The notes under the pieces: model-generated
Databases searched by the model: none
What the model was told of the DNA's origin: nothing
Seen by the model: only the letters and a program-made list of their open reading frames with translations
Translations under genes and position numbers: made by a program
NCBI GenBank assembly: GCA_040743155.1
Contig: JBFLJU010000001.1
Location: 2,415,144 to 2,479,143, forward strand
DNA from: Cycloclasticus sp.
GTDB taxonomy: Bacteria > Pseudomonadota > Gammaproteobacteria > Methylococcales > Cycloclasticaceae
Reading direction: 5' to 3'
Length of the DNA stretch: 64,000 nucleotides
Part shown: positions 53,778-64,000 of the stretch, in pieces
Layout of the letters: every line of letters starts with the position of its first letter
Position numbering within the stretch: the first letter of the stretch is position 1

Positions 53778-54396
53778 CGGTATTCACTAGCGCATCATGA
53801 TTTGCTTGGTAGTATTGTAAGGTTTTTAACACCATTTTGACGATGGCGCGTGGCGTTATGGTGGCCCCAGTAAATTGGTCGAACTCGCCACCATCTCGTT
53901 TTACCCGCCAATTTTTAATGTCTGGGTTTTGTAACGAGAGGCCATTGAATGAGTAAACCCAGTCACTTTTATTGGTGTCTATAGCGTCCCCTAAGCCTGG
54001 CGTTTCATGGTGTGAGACTGCGCGAACGCCGATTAGTTCGCCATTTTCCTGAATGGCTACCAGAAGTTTAATAGAGCCATTGTATCCGTCGGGTGCGGTT
54101 GGAGCAGCGACTATTGCAATCAATTGTTTACCCTTGAAGGCTCGATAAACGGTTACCTCATGTTCGCTACCAAATGCGCTACTATCGGAAATCTTTAAGG
54201 GCTTTTCTAATAAATCATTGTCGTATAGCTCATCTGGGATGAGTTCGCGTAAATTCTTTAAAACAAACAGCCGCTCATTTTCCGCAATTTTTTCGTGAGT
54301 AACCGAATGTGTAAAAGACACTAAGCCGATGCCGATGAGCGAAAATAGGCCCAGCACCCAGCCAGATTTGATGATTAATGTCTTGTTATTAGCCAT
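53770..54396 (-). CDS. rnfG: Rnf/Rsx electron transport complex subunit G
   Basis: 208 residues: one N-terminal membrane helix (about 10-30) and a periplasmic FMN-binding domain with the flavinylation motif [10 protein letters not shown] (covalent FMN on the threonine in the S/TGATxT site). Also [20 protein letters not shown]-like [20 protein letters not shown]. It overlaps rnfE and follows rnfD after 1 base. Confidence 0.94.
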   Translation of the reverse strand: MANNKTLIIKSGWVLGLFSLIGIGLVSFTHSVTHEKIAENERLFVLKNLRELIPDELYDNDLLEKPLKISDSSAFGSEHEVTVYRAFKGKQLIAIVAAPTAPDGYNGSIKLLVAIQENGELIGVRAVSHHETPGLGDAIDTNKSDWVYSFNGLSLQNPDIKNWRVKRDGGEFDQFTGATITPRAIVKMVLKTLQYYQANHDALVNTDG

Positions 54397-54397
54397 G

Positions 54398-55423
54398 TTA
54401 GTTGTGCCCGTAAACGCGAGGCCGCGTGTAGTGGTCGATTAAAGGCACGGCCATATTGATCAATATAACGGCAAAGGCGATACCTTCAGGGTAGCCACCC
54501 CATGTGCGAATAATGTAAGTTAAAACGCCAATCAGTGCGCCGTAAATAAAACGACCTTTTAATGTCGTTGCTGCTGTGACAGGGTCGGTGGCGATAAAAA
54601 ACGCACCCAATATTGCGCCGCCACTGAGTAAATGGAAGGCTGGTGATGGCGTGAGGCCCGGGTCAAGCAGGTAAAAAAACAGGCTTATGACAAGCAAACC
54701 AGATAATAATCCGGCGGGGATGTGCCAGCTAATGATTTTTTTAAATAATAAAAAGATACCGCCAAGTAAATAAGCAATAGACACCCATTGCCAACCTTCT
54801 CCAGCGATTGAACCAAAGATTGAGGAGGTTTTAATTTCCGCCGTTGTTTGGTTTAAGCCGAGCAGCGTTTTCATTTCATCTAGAGGCGTGGCCGCGGTTA
54901 TCGCGTCAACCAGCTCGTTGTTTGAATGCGTACCGAAAATGATAACAAAGAGGTCAGAAAAGCTGCTGCCGCTTGGCAGTAATGAATGAGGTAGCATCCA
55001 TACGGTCATGCTTTTCGGGAACGACACCATCAACACGGCAAAGGCGACCATTGCGGGGTTGAACGGGTTGTAGCCCAAGCCGCCGTACAAGTGTTTAGCA
55101 ATAACGATGGCAATAAATGCGCCAATAAAGGGGATCCACCACGGTGCTAAGGTGGGTAAAGCTAAGGCGAGTAATACAGCAGTAACGACGGCGCTTAAGT
55201 CACTAACAAACGGTAAAATAGGGCGACCGCGAAGGTAGAGCATACATGCTTCAGCGGCAACGGCTGTTGAAACGCAAATAATGATATTGAATAGTACGCC
55301 ATAGCCGAACTGCCAAACCATGGTGAATATGCCCGGTGCTAATGCAGCAAGTACCCATAGCATCATTTTTTGAATGCTATTTTGCGGGGCAATAAAGGGC
55401 GCGTTTGAGGTTAAAAAATGCAC
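54398..55423 (-). CDS. rnfD: Rnf/Rsx electron transport complex subunit D
   Basis: 341 residues with about nine membrane segments and RnfD features: GYNPFNPAMVAFAVLMVSFP, MTVWMLP, the ATDPVTAATTLKGRFIYGAL segment with the flavinylated threonine region, and RTWGGYPEGIAFAVILIN. It is part of the Na+ or H+ pumping unit of the Rnf complex. Three bases separate it from rnfC. Confidence 0.95.
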   Translation of the reverse strand: MHFLTSNAPFIAPQNSIQKMMLWVLAALAPGIFTMVWQFGYGVLFNIIICVSTAVAAEACMLYLRGRPILPFVSDLSAVVTAVLLALALPTLAPWWIPFIGAFIAIVIAKHLYGGLGYNPFNPAMVAFAVLMVSFPKSMTVWMLPHSLLPSGSSFSDLFVIIFGTHSNNELVDAITAATPLDEMKTLLGLNQTTAEIKTSSIFGSIAGEGWQWVSIAYLLGGIFLLFKKIISWHIPAGLLSGLLVISLFFYLLDPGLTPSPAFHLLSGGAILGAFFIATDPVTAATTLKGRFIYGALIGVLTYIIRTWGGYPEGIAFAVILINMAVPLIDHYTRPRVYGHN

Positions 55424-55426
55424 GGT

Positions 55427-56956
55427 TTAGCTCTTTTTCTCGGTGACGGTTTGTTTTTTTGCTTTAGATCGACTGATAGCCGCATCAATTTCATCCTTAG
55501 CAGGTTTGTTTTTTAAAGCGGCCTTCTTTTTGCGTGATCTTTCGGCGCGTTCTGCCTTGTCACGTGCTAGTCGGGCATCGCGTGCTTCAAAACGCTCACG
55601 CGCAATATCGGACAAATGCTTTTCATGGTTTTGTACTTTTAGAGCGCTTTTTGCGTATCGAAAATGTTGGGTTAATGGAATGTGACTCGGGCACACAACA
55701 TCACAACAACCGCATTCAATGCAATCAAATAGGTTAATACTTTCGGCTTTCTCTAATTGTTCCGAGCGACTATACCAATAGAGTTGCTGCGGAAGCAACG
55801 TTGTCGGACAAGCGCTGGCACATAGACCGCAACGGATGCAAGGCATGGCTTGTTTATCGGTAATGGCTTCGTGTTTACTGGCCACTAGAATACAGTTAGT
55901 GGCTTTAACCACGGGTATTTCATCGTTTAATAAGGCAAAACCCATCATTGGGCCGCCCATAATTAACCGTTCAGCGTGTTCGGTATAGCCGTGGCAGACC
56001 TCGATAAGTGTGCTGATCGGGGTGCCAACACGTACTTCAAGGTTGTGTGGTGTCTTAACGCCTTCACCGGTCACGGTAATGATTCTTGAGGTCAGTACCT
56101 TGCCCGCAATAACCGCTTGCTGAATGGCGTGAACAGTGCCCACATTGATTGAAACAATGCCGATGTCGGCAGGTATCTCGCCGCTGGGAACTTCTTTTCC
56201 AGTTAAGGTTTTAATCAGTTGTTTTTCGCCGCCAGTTGGGTAAATGGTTGGAATTTGTGCAGCGCTAATAATGGGGTTGTTATTGTTTGCAACGGCCGTT
56301 TGAATCGATTTGAAGGTATCGGGAACATTGTCTTCAATAGCGATAATGGCTTTTTTTGCACCCAACATATGCAGCAGTATCTCAACACCTTCGATAACGC
56401 GATCGGCGCGCTCTTTTAATAAACGGTCGTCACAAGAAATATACGGCTCGCATTCAGCGCCGTTTAGGATGAGGGTTTCAATGTGACGGGTCTTACTTTG
56501 GTTGTCGAGTTTAATCGCGGTCGGAAAGGCCGCACCGCCTAAGCCAACGATACCGGAGTCGCGGATAATGGCAATTAAATCGGCGACTGATAATTGTCGA
56601 AAATCGGCGCAAGGTTCAGCGGCTACTTCTTCATCAAGGCCGTCTGTTTTAATGCTAATACAAGGCGCAGAAAAGCCAGAAGGGTGTGGAATAAGCTGGT
56701 CGGAAATGTCGCTAACAATACCGGAGCTTCCGGCATGAATCGGTGCGCTAATGAGACCTTGAGCGTCGGCAATTTTTTGACCACGCAGCACTTTGTCGCC
56801 AACTTCAACCAGTGGAGTAGCCGCGTTGCCGATGTGTTGGCGTAACGGGTAAACGAGGGTAGCGGGCACAGGTGCGGATTCGATAGGTAGATTGACGGAT
56901 TCGTTTTTGTGCTCTGCCAACGAAGGTAGTCCGCCATTAAAGCGCCAAAGTTTCAT
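55427..56956 (-). CDS. rnfC: Rnf/Rsx electron transport complex subunit C
   Basis: About 509 residues from the ATG at 56956, which overlaps the rnfB stop (ATGA); the longer frame starting at 57001 lies inside rnfB. Motifs: [18 protein letters not shown], the NADH/flavin site [13 protein letters not shown], and two 4Fe-4S clusters ([12 protein letters not shown] and [12 protein letters not shown]). The Lys/Ala-rich C-terminal tail (about 60 residues) is much shorter than in E. coli RsxC. It takes electrons from NADH. Confidence 0.95.
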   Translation of the reverse strand: MKLWRFNGGLPSLAEHKNESVNLPIESAPVPATLVYPLRQHIGNAATPLVEVGDKVLRGQKIADAQGLISAPIHAGSSGIVSDISDQLIPHPSGFSAPCISIKTDGLDEEVAAEPCADFRQLSVADLIAIIRDSGIVGLGGAAFPTAIKLDNQSKTRHIETLILNGAECEPYISCDDRLLKERADRVIEGVEILLHMLGAKKAIIAIEDNVPDTFKSIQTAVANNNNPIISAAQIPTIYPTGGEKQLIKTLTGKEVPSGEIPADIGIVSINVGTVHAIQQAVIAGKVLTSRIITVTGEGVKTPHNLEVRVGTPISTLIEVCHGYTEHAERLIMGGPMMGFALLNDEIPVVKATNCILVASKHEAITDKQAMPCIRCGLCASACPTTLLPQQLYWYSRSEQLEKAESINLFDCIECGCCDVVCPSHIPLTQHFRYAKSALKVQNHEKHLSDIARERFEARDARLARDKAERAERSRKKKAALKNKPAKDEIDAAISRSKAKKQTVTEKKS

Positions 56957-57501
56957 GATGTTGCCTTTTGTTGGGCTTTTTCGGGCTTGTCCCATTGCCA
57001 AAGTGCCAGTGTTTTTGCCAGCGGTTCCATGCTAATGCATTCGACCGGGCACGGTGACAGGCATAATTCACAACCGGTGCATTCCGCCTCAATCACGGTG
57101 TGCATATGTTTTGGCGCGCCTAAAATGGCGTCCACGGGGCAGGCTTGAATGCATAATTTACAACCAATGCAGATGTCTTCATCGATAACCGCAACTAAGG
57201 TGGCTTGTTCAACGCCATTTTCTTCGTTAAGCGGCTTTGCTTCAACGCCGAGTAGATCTGCCAATGCTGCAATGCCTGCTTCGCCGCCAGGAGGACATTG
57301 ATTAATATCCGCTTCGCCATCAGCGATGGCCTGAGCGTAGGGTCGGCAACCGGGGAAATTACATTGCCCGCACTGAGTTTGCGGTAGCACGGCGTCAATT
57401 TGGTCAACAATGGGATTGCCTTCTACTTTAAAACGAATGGCGGCGTAACCCAGCAAAATGCCGAGGCCTGCGAACAGCGCAATAAGAATGAAAAAAGACA
57501 T
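56953..57501 (-). CDS. rnfB: Rnf/Rsx electron transport complex subunit B
   Basis: 182 residues: an N-terminal membrane helix, an Fe-S cluster-binding motif [16 protein letters not shown], and two bacterial ferredoxin clusters ([12 protein letters not shown] and [12 protein letters not shown]). It relays electrons between RnfC and the membrane core. Coupled by overlap to rnfC and 2 bases after rnfA. Confidence 0.96.
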   Translation of the reverse strand: MSFFILIALFAGLGILLGYAAIRFKVEGNPIVDQIDAVLPQTQCGQCNFPGCRPYAQAIADGEADINQCPPGGEAGIAALADLLGVEAKPLNEENGVEQATLVAVIDEDICIGCKLCIQACPVDAILGAPKHMHTVIEAECTGCELCLSPCPVECISMEPLAKTLALWQWDKPEKAQQKATS

Positions 57502-57503
57502 CG

Positions 57504-58085
57504 TTAGAATTTCACCAAGCCAGAAAAGCCCATAAAAGCAACCGACATTAGGCCCGCGGTAATTAGTGCAATAGCATTGCCCCTAAAGGGTTCGGGGACA
57601 TCGGATACGGTAATGCGCTCGCGTATAGTGGAAAAAAGAACCAATACTAATGAGAAGCCGATGGCAGCACCGAAACCATACAAAGCAGACTCTATAAAGC
57701 CATGGTCTTCTTGCACGCTCAATAGCGCAACACCGAGCACCGCGCAATTAGTGGTAATTAGCGGTAGGTAAATGCCCAATACTTGATAGAGCAAAGGACT
57801 GGTTTTATGTACGATCGCTTCGGTCATTTGCACCACCACCGCTATCACAACAATAAAGGTGATTGTGCGTAGGTATTCTAAGCCCAGCGGTTCCAGTAAA
57901 TATTGGTTGGCTAAATAGCTGCAAACGGATGCAAGTGTTAATACGAAGGTTGTTGCTAAACCCATGCCCATAGCGGTTTCTAGCTTGTTTGAAACGCCCA
58001 TAAAAGGGCACAAGCCGAGAAATTTCACCAATACAAAGTTGTTAACCAGTATGGTGCTAACTAAGATGAGTAGGTATTCAGACAT
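57504..58085 (-). CDS. rnfA: Rnf/Rsx electron transport complex subunit A
   Basis: 193 residues with six membrane segments ([60 protein letters not shown]). First gene of the operon. The 167-base gap upstream to metG has AT-rich sequence with a TATACT-like -10 but no matching -35, so the promoter is not assigned. Confidence 0.96.
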   Translation of the reverse strand: MSEYLLILVSTILVNNFVLVKFLGLCPFMGVSNKLETAMGMGLATTFVLTLASVCSYLANQYLLEPLGLEYLRTITFIVVIAVVVQMTEAIVHKTSPLLYQVLGIYLPLITTNCAVLGVALLSVQEDHGFIESALYGFGAAIGFSLVLVLFSTIRERITVSDVPEPFRGNAIALITAGLMSVAFMGFSGLVKF

Positions 58086-58252
58086 AGGGTCACTGATGTT
58101 TTTTGGCTAGTATAGCCTTAATAGCTTAGGTGATATAAGTTCACGCCAATCTCATATATCGATTAAGAATATAAAGTTAACTCTTTATTCAATAAAGGAA
58201 TTATAGGCTTTTTCTATAAAATGCTCAATATCCGATAAAGGCGGGCCTATTA

Positions 58253-60289
58253 TTACTTAATCCGCATACCTGCTGTTGCGCCGTCATCGGGCGACAATAA
58301 CCAAATATCGCCACCGCCTGGTCCGGCGGCTAGTACCATGCCTTCGGATACGCCAAAACGCATTTTTCGGGGCTTGAGGTTGGCAACCATCACGGTGAGC
58401 CTGCCTTCAAGATCTTCTGGCGAATAGGCGGACTTTATACCCGCGAGTACTTGCCGTTTTTCGTCGCCAAGGCTAAGCGTTAGGCGCAATAGTTTATCCG
58501 CTTCTTCAACGTGCTCAGCTTTTTCAATCAGAGCCACACGGAGGTCGATTTTAGCAAAGTCATCAAATTCAATCATGTCGCTTTTCTCGGTTGTTTCTTT
58601 AGCGATTTTTTTAGCTTTTTTGGGCGCGGGTGTTTTTTCTAAACTTTCTTTAGACGCTTCAATTAAGGCGGCTAACTTGTCTGGGTCAACGCGAGTCATT
58701 AAGGGTTTGAATTTATTGATGCTGTGATCGGTTAGCGGCGATAACTGCTCTGGCCAGCTAAGGCTAGCTACATTGAGGAATGTCTCTGCTTTACCCACCA
58801 TCTCCGGAACAACCGGTTTTAAGTAGCTGGCGATCACATAGAAAAGGTTAATGCCTACGCTACAAATAGCATGCAACTGTTCATCTGCGCCGTCCTGTTT
58901 AGCAACGACCCACGGTTGTTTGTCATCAATATATTGATTAGCTTTGTCAGCCAGTGCTGAGATGGCGCGCATGGCCTTGCCGTATTCGCGTGTTTCGTAG
59001 TGCTCGGCGATATTGTCGCTAGCATCAACGAATGTTTGGAATAGCTCGGGTTCGGCGCACTGTGCAGAGAGTTTTCCGTCAAATCGTTTTTTGATAAAGC
59101 CGCTACAGCGACTGGCAATATTAACGACTTTGTTGACCAAGTCGGTATTCACACGTTGGCTGAAGTCTTCAAAGCTCAGGTCGATATCTTCTACGCGGCT
59201 AGAGAGTTTAGCGGCAAAGTAATAACGCAAATACTCAGGGTTTAGGTGATCTAAATAGGTGCGAGCCTTGATAAATGTGCCGCGTGACTTAGACATTTTT
59301 TCGCCATTAACGGTTAAAAACCCGTGTGAAAAAATGGCCGTCGGTGTTCTAAAGCCAGCGCCGGTTAACATGGCCGGCCAAAATAGCGCATGGAAATAAA
59401 CAATATCCTTGCCGATGAAGTGATACAGCTCAGTATTGCTGTCTTTGCCCCAATATTCATCAAAGTCTAAGTCAGTTTTATCGCATAAATTTTTGAAGCT
59501 GCCCATATAGCCGACGGGCGCATCCAGCCAAACATAGAAGAATTTGCCCGGTGCATTAGGTATTTCAAAACCAAAGTAGGGCGCATCACGAGAGATATCC
59601 CAATCTTGTAGCCCGCTTTCAAACCATTCGTTTAATTTGTTCGCAACTTGTTCTTGTAAGTGGCCAGAATGGGTCCACTCTTTCAGCATGGCTTCAAAGT
59701 CAGCCAGTTTGAAAAAGTAATGCTCGGAGTCTTTATCGATAGGTTTTTCGCCAGAAACAGCCGATACTGCATTGATTAGGTCTGTAGGCGAATAGGTTGC
59801 GCTACAAACTTCGCAATTATCGCCGTATTGATCGGCGGCGCCACATTTTGGGCATTCACCTTTAATGAATCGATCCGGCAAAAACATGTTTTTAACGGGG
59901 TCATACGCCTGCGTGATGGTGCGGCTATCAATGTGCCCTTGTTCATGAAGACGGTTGTAGATGAGCTCGGCGTATTGGCGCGTTTCATCTGAATGGGTGC
60001 TGTAAAAGTTATCGAATGATACGTTAAAGTCAGCAAAATCAGCGTTATGTTGCGTCCATGTGTCGGCAATCAGTTGCTCCGGTGTGATGCCTTCTTGTTG
60101 TGCTCTAAGCATAATGGGCGTGCCGTGAGCATCATCAGCGCAAACGTAATGGCAGCTGTGGCCGCGCTGCTTTTGGAAGCGCACCCAAATATCGGTTTGG
60201 ATGTATTCAACTAAATGACCAATATGAATGGGGCCGTTGGCGTAAGGCAAGGCGCTGGTAACAAGGATTTTTCTAATTTCTGTTGACAT
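58253..60289 (-). CDS. metG: Methionyl-tRNA synthetase
   Basis: 678 residues, the E. coli length. HIGH motif in [14 protein letters not shown], the zinc ligand pairs in [22 protein letters not shown] in [12 protein letters not shown], the anticodon-binding helical domain, and the C-terminal tRNA-binding (Trbp111-like) dimer domain ([20 protein letters not shown]). Divergent from apbC as in other gammaproteobacteria, with a small lipoprotein gene in between. Confidence 0.97.
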   Translation of the reverse strand: MSTEIRKILVTSALPYANGPIHIGHLVEYIQTDIWVRFQKQRGHSCHYVCADDAHGTPIMLRAQQEGITPEQLIADTWTQHNADFADFNVSFDNFYSTHSDETRQYAELIYNRLHEQGHIDSRTITQAYDPVKNMFLPDRFIKGECPKCGAADQYGDNCEVCSATYSPTDLINAVSAVSGEKPIDKDSEHYFFKLADFEAMLKEWTHSGHLQEQVANKLNEWFESGLQDWDISRDAPYFGFEIPNAPGKFFYVWLDAPVGYMGSFKNLCDKTDLDFDEYWGKDSNTELYHFIGKDIVYFHALFWPAMLTGAGFRTPTAIFSHGFLTVNGEKMSKSRGTFIKARTYLDHLNPEYLRYYFAAKLSSRVEDIDLSFEDFSQRVNTDLVNKVVNIASRCSGFIKKRFDGKLSAQCAEPELFQTFVDASDNIAEHYETREYGKAMRAISALADKANQYIDDKQPWVVAKQDGADEQLHAICSVGINLFYVIASYLKPVVPEMVGKAETFLNVASLSWPEQLSPLTDHSINKFKPLMTRVDPDKLAALIEASKESLEKTPAPKKAKKIAKETTEKSDMIEFDDFAKIDLRVALIEKAEHVEEADKLLRLTLSLGDEKRQVLAGIKSAYSPEDLEGRLTVMVANLKPRKMRFGVSEGMVLAAGPGGGDIWLLSPDDGATAGMRIK

Positions 60290-60512
60290 AAGTTATGGCT
60301 ATAAATACGGATACCTAAACACAAAACGGTGAGTCGTTATTTAAGTTTACGTTTAAGGGTTGAATTGTTTGGCGCTATTGTCCCATAAAATCATCGTTAT
60401 AGGAGGGCGTGTTGTTAAAGCGGGGTTGTTAGTGGGGCATTCGGGTGCAGAAATTTAAGTCGATGGTCGGTTTTTATACCAACCATAGACTGATGAGCTT
60501 GGGCTTAAATAG

Positions 60513-60692
60513 TTATTTAAAAATGCAATTCTTGGCGAAATCAGCCGTTTGATTTGAAGTCCAGTCTGCTTTATCTTTTGCCTTCATATCGGTACACCAA
60601 GCTTCGCTGCCAACTTCTGGAGCGCAGGCGCTGAGTGATACTAGAAAAGTGGCGGCGAGTGCAGTAAAAATGCTTTTTTTGATAATATCCAT
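60513..60692 (-). CDS. DUF3012 small lipoprotein
   Basis: 59 residues from ATG 60692 with AAGGAC shortly upstream. Lipoprotein signal MDIIKKSIFTALAATFLVSL ending at LSAC. The mature part (APEVGSEAWCTDMKAKDKAD, then TADFAKNCIF) is the DUF3012 signature with two cysteines that may form a disulfide. The longer frame from 60731 adds residues before the signal and is unlikely. Function unknown. The gap to metG (60290-60512) shows nothing I recognise. Confidence 0.82.
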   Translation of the reverse strand: MDIIKKSIFTALAATFLVSLSACAPEVGSEAWCTDMKAKDKADWTSNQTADFAKNCIFK

Positions 60693-60911
60693 GATGTCCT
60701 TATTCTTAAAGTGAGGTTTGAGTACGTGCAATCTTGAAAGCTGATATTACTAAAGTTAACTGCATGGGTGTTAACCATTTTTCAGTCAGGGGGTAAAAAG
60801 TTTATGACCGCTTAATTCCAGTCAGCTGTTTTAGCCAGCGTCTAAAGTCTGCAAAATAGCTGAAAAACGTATAGAATGGAGCGTTTTATTGCGTGACTAA
60901 TTGGAGCAAAA

Positions 60912-61997
60912 ATGAGTGAGTTGTCAGTAACAGACATAGAGCAGCATCTAAAAGAGTTCATAGACCCACTAACGGGTAACAGTATTTTGCCTAATAAGGC
61001 GTTAAAAAACTTAACGCTAGTCAATGGTGAGCTCAGAGTGGAAGTAGTTCTTGGTTACCCAGCAGCGGGCATTAAAAACCAATTAGAAGCCGATATCAGT
61101 GCTCATTTGCAGCAACTTGAAGGTGTTAAAAGTGCCGATGTAACAATCAGTTGGCTGATTAAGCCTCATGCTGTTCAAAAAGGTATTAAACCGATGGTTG
61201 GCGTGAAAAATATGGTTGCAGTTGCCTCAGGCAAAGGTGGCGTAGGTAAGTCAACGACATCTGTTAACTTGGCCTTGGCGCTCCTTGCTGAAGGGGCGCG
61301 CGTTGGTATTCTTGATGCTGACATTTACGGGCCAAGCCAGCCCACTATGCTAGGTGTTTCCGGTCGCCCTAGTTCACCAGATGGTAGAACCATTCAACCG
61401 ATGGAAGGGCATGGCTTGCAGGTTATGTCGGTCGGCTTTTTAGTCGATGAAGACACCCCAATGATTTTGCGTGGCCCTATGGTGACACAAGCCTTAGGCC
61501 AGTTGTTGAATGATACGAATTGGGATGATCTCGATTATTTGATCATTGATATGCCGCCGGGTACTGGTGATATTCATTTGACCTTAGCTCAGACCGTCCC
61601 CGTGACAGGTTCGGTGGTTGTTACGACGCCGCAAGATATCGCTTTGATTGATGCGAAGAAGGGGCTGAAAATGTTTGAAAAGGTGGATATCCCAGTACTT
61701 GGGATCATTGAGAATATGAGTTTACATATCTGCTCAAACTGTCAGCACGAAGAGGCTATCTTTGGACAAGGCGGTGGTGAGGCAATGGCAAAAGAATACG
61801 GTGTGGAATTCTTAGGTGCGTTACCGTTAGATATTTCTATTCGCACTAGCACAGACAGTGGTAAGCCGACGGTTGCTGCTGACCCAGAGAGCCAAATTTC
61901 GGGCATTTATAGAACGATGGCGAGAAAGCTAGCGGCTTCGTTATCGGTTAAGGCGAAAGACTTTAGCAGTAAAATTCCAAATATTGTTATTAATTAA
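60912..61997 (+). CDS. apbC: Iron-sulfur cluster carrier protein ApbC (Mrp)
   Basis: 361 residues: an N-terminal DUF59/MIP18 domain (about 5-85) and a Mrp-type P-loop ATPase with the deviant Walker A SGKGGVGKST, DADIYGPSQPTMLG, IDMPPGTGD and the CxxC pair in HICSNCQHEE that bridges Fe-S clusters in the dimer. It loads or transfers Fe-S clusters. The same metG/apbC divergence is seen in E. coli. It is 12 bases upstream of dcd. Confidence 0.96.
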   Translation: MSELSVTDIEQHLKEFIDPLTGNSILPNKALKNLTLVNGELRVEVVLGYPAAGIKNQLEADISAHLQQLEGVKSADVTISWLIKPHAVQKGIKPMVGVKNMVAVASGKGGVGKSTTSVNLALALLAEGARVGILDADIYGPSQPTMLGVSGRPSSPDGRTIQPMEGHGLQVMSVGFLVDEDTPMILRGPMVTQALGQLLNDTNWDDLDYLIIDMPPGTGDIHLTLAQTVPVTGSVVVTTPQDIALIDAKKGLKMFEKVDIPVLGIIENMSLHICSNCQHEEAIFGQGGGEAMAKEYGVEFLGALPLDISIRTSTDSGKPTVAADPESQISGIYRTMARKLAASLSVKAKDFSSKIPNIVIN

Positions 61998-62009
61998 TCG
62001 GGTCTAGAA

Positions 62010-62576
62010 ATGGGTATTAAGTCAGATAGTTGGATTCGTCGTATGGCGCAAGAGAAACAAATGATTGAGCCGTTTGAATCACACCAAGTTCGAAATTCGG
62101 ATGAAGGTCGAGTGATTTCTTACGGCACGTCGAGTTATGGTTACGATATTCGTTGTTCTGATGAATTTAAAATTTTCACGAACATCAACTCAGCGATCGT
62201 TGACCCTAAAAACTTCGATGAAAACAGTTTTGTAGATATTAAGTCGGATGTTTGTATTATTCCGCCTAACTCTTTTGCCTTGGCCAGAACAGTGGAGTAC
62301 TTACGAATTCCGCGTGATGTATTGACTATTTGTTTGGGAAAATCGACCTATGCACGTTGCGGCATTATTGTTAATGTCACCCCGTTAGAGCCTGAATGGG
62401 AAGGGCACGTGACGTTGGAGTTTTCAAACACGACGCCGCTACCGGCAAAAATTTACGCTAACGAAGGCGTTGCGCAAATCTTATTTTTAGGTGCAGATGA
62501 GATTTGTGAGACCTCGTATGGTGACCGCGGCGGTAAGTATCAAGGTCAAACGGGCGTCACACTGCCAAAGGCTTAA
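62010..62576 (+). CDS. dcd: dCTP deaminase
   Basis: 188 residues in the trimeric dUTPase fold: [22 protein letters not shown]-like [32 protein letters not shown] with the catalytic Glu, and [11 protein letters not shown]. It makes dUTP for thymidylate synthesis. Cotranscribed with apbC, as in many gammaproteobacteria. Confidence 0.97.
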   Translation: MGIKSDSWIRRMAQEKQMIEPFESHQVRNSDEGRVISYGTSSYGYDIRCSDEFKIFTNINSAIVDPKNFDENSFVDIKSDVCIIPPNSFALARTVEYLRIPRDVLTICLGKSTYARCGIIVNVTPLEPEWEGHVTLEFSNTTPLPAKIYANEGVAQILFLGADEICETSYGDRGGKYQGQTGVTLPKA

Positions 62577-62591
62577 TCGTTTACAGCTAGA

Positions 62592-63323
62592 TTAATGTTC
62601 AAATGTGACCGTCAATAGGCGCATTTCAAACGTGCCGTATTTTTTCTCGCGTTGGAGAAGTACCGGTAAGTAATGTAAGTCTTTGGCGCACCAATAATAA
62701 GTTATTAGTGGTTTGTCGTCTTTTTTGCGGGCCAATTTAATGGTGTCATAAGAAGTCTTCCCTAGTTTGATTGTTTCGTTTCCTAGGTGGGAGAAGGTGT
62801 ATGTTTTTAATCTTCCACCGTCTGCGATTTGATAGCTTAATGATTGCCCAGAGTCGTTTAAGTCCAGCATTAAAGCGACTTGCATTAGCGCCTTGTCTAG
62901 CACGCCTTTTGTGAGAGGCAAGGTCCAGTCGTGTCCCTTTGAGGAATTAGTTAAGGTTAATTCTTGCCAGTTAAAGTGTAAGCCTATATTTCTTTGCTCA
63001 TCGCCCAGCGATTGTGCATATTGATAAGATAAGGGCCTGATATGTTCCTCGGTTAGTTCAAATAGGCTGGTTTCAAGTACGTCATCGTCACGAACGAAGG
63101 CGAGTAAGCCGCTGGTTTGAGTGGATGAGCTGAGCCGATACTGATTATTCGCTAAGGGCGTAACAGACAGCGAAACTCGACCAATTTCAACTTTATTATG
63201 ACTGAGTTTATATTCCGCCTTAAATATTGGTACTGAATGGTTGACCGCCAAAGCACCAGTGGAAGATAAAACAAAGAAGAGGCAGAGAAGACAAAGATCG
63301 AATTTTTTTAGCAACAAATTCAT
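62592..63323 (-). CDS. DUF3108 domain-containing periplasmic protein
   Basis: 243 residues with a signal peptide (hydrophobic 10-25, cleaved after GALA) and the DUF3108 pattern: PIFKAEYKLSHNKVEIGRVS, YRLSSSTQTSGLLAFVRDD, YQYAQSLGDEQRNIGLHFNW and a C-terminal YWCAKDLHYLPVLLQREKKY. Function unknown. It follows purN by 9 bases on the same strand, an arrangement seen in many gammaproteobacteria. Confidence 0.87.
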   Translation of the reverse strand: MNLLLKKFDLCLLCLFFVLSSTGALAVNHSVPIFKAEYKLSHNKVEIGRVSLSVTPLANNQYRLSSSTQTSGLLAFVRDDDVLETSLFELTEEHIRPLSYQYAQSLGDEQRNIGLHFNWQELTLTNSSKGHDWTLPLTKGVLDKALMQVALMLDLNDSGQSLSYQIADGGRLKTYTFSHLGNETIKLGKTSYDTIKLARKKDDKPLITYYWCAKDLHYLPVLLQREKKYGTFEMRLLTVTFEH

Positions 63324-63332
63324 TTTTCTGGT

Positions 63333-63971
63333 TTACATATAATCCATTACTACGGGGCCGGCCATTTTTTTACCGTCCATGTAAACGTCATCGTCTTTGA
63401 GTTTGATCCGACCCTCAGCGAGCCAGCTAATGGCTGTTGGGTAAATCAGGTGTTCTTTGGTTTTAATGCGAAGTTCAAGGCTCTCGGGGCTATCGCTGGG
63501 TAAAACGGGAAGGCGCGCTTGCAGTACAACGGGGCCACCGTCTAGGTCAGAATTAACAAAATGTACACTGCTGCCATGCAAAGGTTCGCCATCATCCATC
63601 ACGCGTTGGTGTGTGTGCATGCCTTTATATTTTGGCAGTAGAGAAGGGTGAATGTTGATCAACTTACCATAATAATGATCGACAAACTTATCACTAAGAA
63701 TGCGCATAAAACCAGCTAAAACGACCAAATCTGGCTCGTATTGATCGATGAGTTTTTGTAAATCATGGTCAAAAGCTTCGCGTGAGGCGTAGCCAGTATG
63801 GTCTAGGACATGGGTTGGAATGGCCGCTTCTTCAGCGCGGCCTAAGCCCATGACGCCTGCTTTATTGCTAATGACGGCACTGATAGTGGCGGGCAAGCCA
63901 GTATCTATGATCGATTGTAGAGTGGTTCCTGAACCCGATAGTAAGACGATAATGCGGTAATCGGAGTGCAT
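63333..63971 (-). CDS. purN: Phosphoribosylglycinamide formyltransferase
   Basis: 212 residues: phosphate loop LLSGSGTTLQSIIDTG, VLAGFMRIL, the catalytic INIHPSLLPKYKG (Asn and His) and the C-terminal Asp in the DLDGGPVVLQARLPV segment. The enzyme formylates GAR in purine synthesis. The start at 63971 is inside the window, with a few tens of bases upstream; purM would be expected next. Confidence 0.96.
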   Translation of the reverse strand: MHSDYRIIVLLSGSGTTLQSIIDTGLPATISAVISNKAGVMGLGRAEEAAIPTHVLDHTGYASREAFDHDLQKLIDQYEPDLVVLAGFMRILSDKFVDHYYGKLINIHPSLLPKYKGMHTHQRVMDDGEPLHGSSVHFVNSDLDGGPVVLQARLPVLPSDSPESLELRIKTKEHLIYPTAISWLAEGRIKLKDDDVYMDGKKMAGPVVMDYM

Positions 63972-64000
63972 GACGGGTTATAGGTATTGAACCTTAGGCT

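Overview
The window is a piece of a gammaproteobacterial chromosome of moderate GC. Core gene orders typical of that class are all present: proC-yggT-DUF167, mutY-yggX, rpsU-yqeY-dnaG-rpoD, rnfABCDGE, metG divergent from apbC with dcd, and DUF3108-purN. The unusual mix (fused thiS-thiG, YeeE/YedE plus TauE sulfur transporters, Rnf, a chromosomal integron) suggests a marine, perhaps Thiotrichales/Cycloclasticus-like bacterium, but the genus is only a guess from gene content.

Layout. 1-9.6 kb is core: the proC end, yggT, DUF167, a dynamin-type GTPase, an aroG-thiSG-trmB operon read leftward, an HDOD gene reduced to its two ends, AsmA, mutY, yggX and tRNA-Phe. 9.8-13.7 kb is a decayed accessory region: a 3' fragment of tRNA-Leu(UAA) with its own terminator, an unknown gene with two nonsense codons, an IS110 transposase fragment between 15-bp direct repeats, an HNH nuclease-like gene that may be an orphan integron cassette, and a PD-(D/E)xK-like protein. 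13.9-18.6 kb carries a YceI-like protein and hrpA. At 18.6-21.5 kb lies a 970-residue protein joining a serine-esterase domain to a NACHT-like NTPase and a long C-terminal region; this is the best candidate for an undescribed immune-type gene. 21.9-24.6 kb is a sulfur-compound transport module with a Crp/Fnr regulator. 24.7-31 kb holds cca, two tandem paralogous membrane proteins, a lipoprotein and folate genes next to tsaD. 31.1-35.8 kb is the macromolecular synthesis operon ending in a CAU tRNA (probably Ile2). A nucleobase-type permease follows, bracketed by that tRNA and a decayed copy of its 3' end.

37.7-43.1 kb holds two divergent cyclic-di-GMP genes, a REC-EAL protein and a 1253-residue CHASE-PAS-GAF-PAS-GGDEF-EAL protein with a C-terminal CZB-like zinc-binding domain. 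43.2-47.9 kb is a compact chromosomal integron: an integrase with all catalytic residues, a putative attI, and six cassettes read leftward. Two of the cassettes, separated by three others, are exact 587-bp duplicates encoding a small lipoprotein. The integrase gene overlaps a cobalamin-binding-like gene, which overlaps a DsbA-family gene. 49.3-64 kb is core again: envelope lipoproteins, a GST, an SlyD-like isomerase, a PHP phosphoesterase, TonB, the Rnf operon, metG, apbC, dcd, a DUF3108 protein and purN.

Start codons were moved from the longest frame where a Shine-Dalgarno sequence, signal peptide or homologue length favoured an internal start. Functions come from recognised motifs and family memory; no database search was run.
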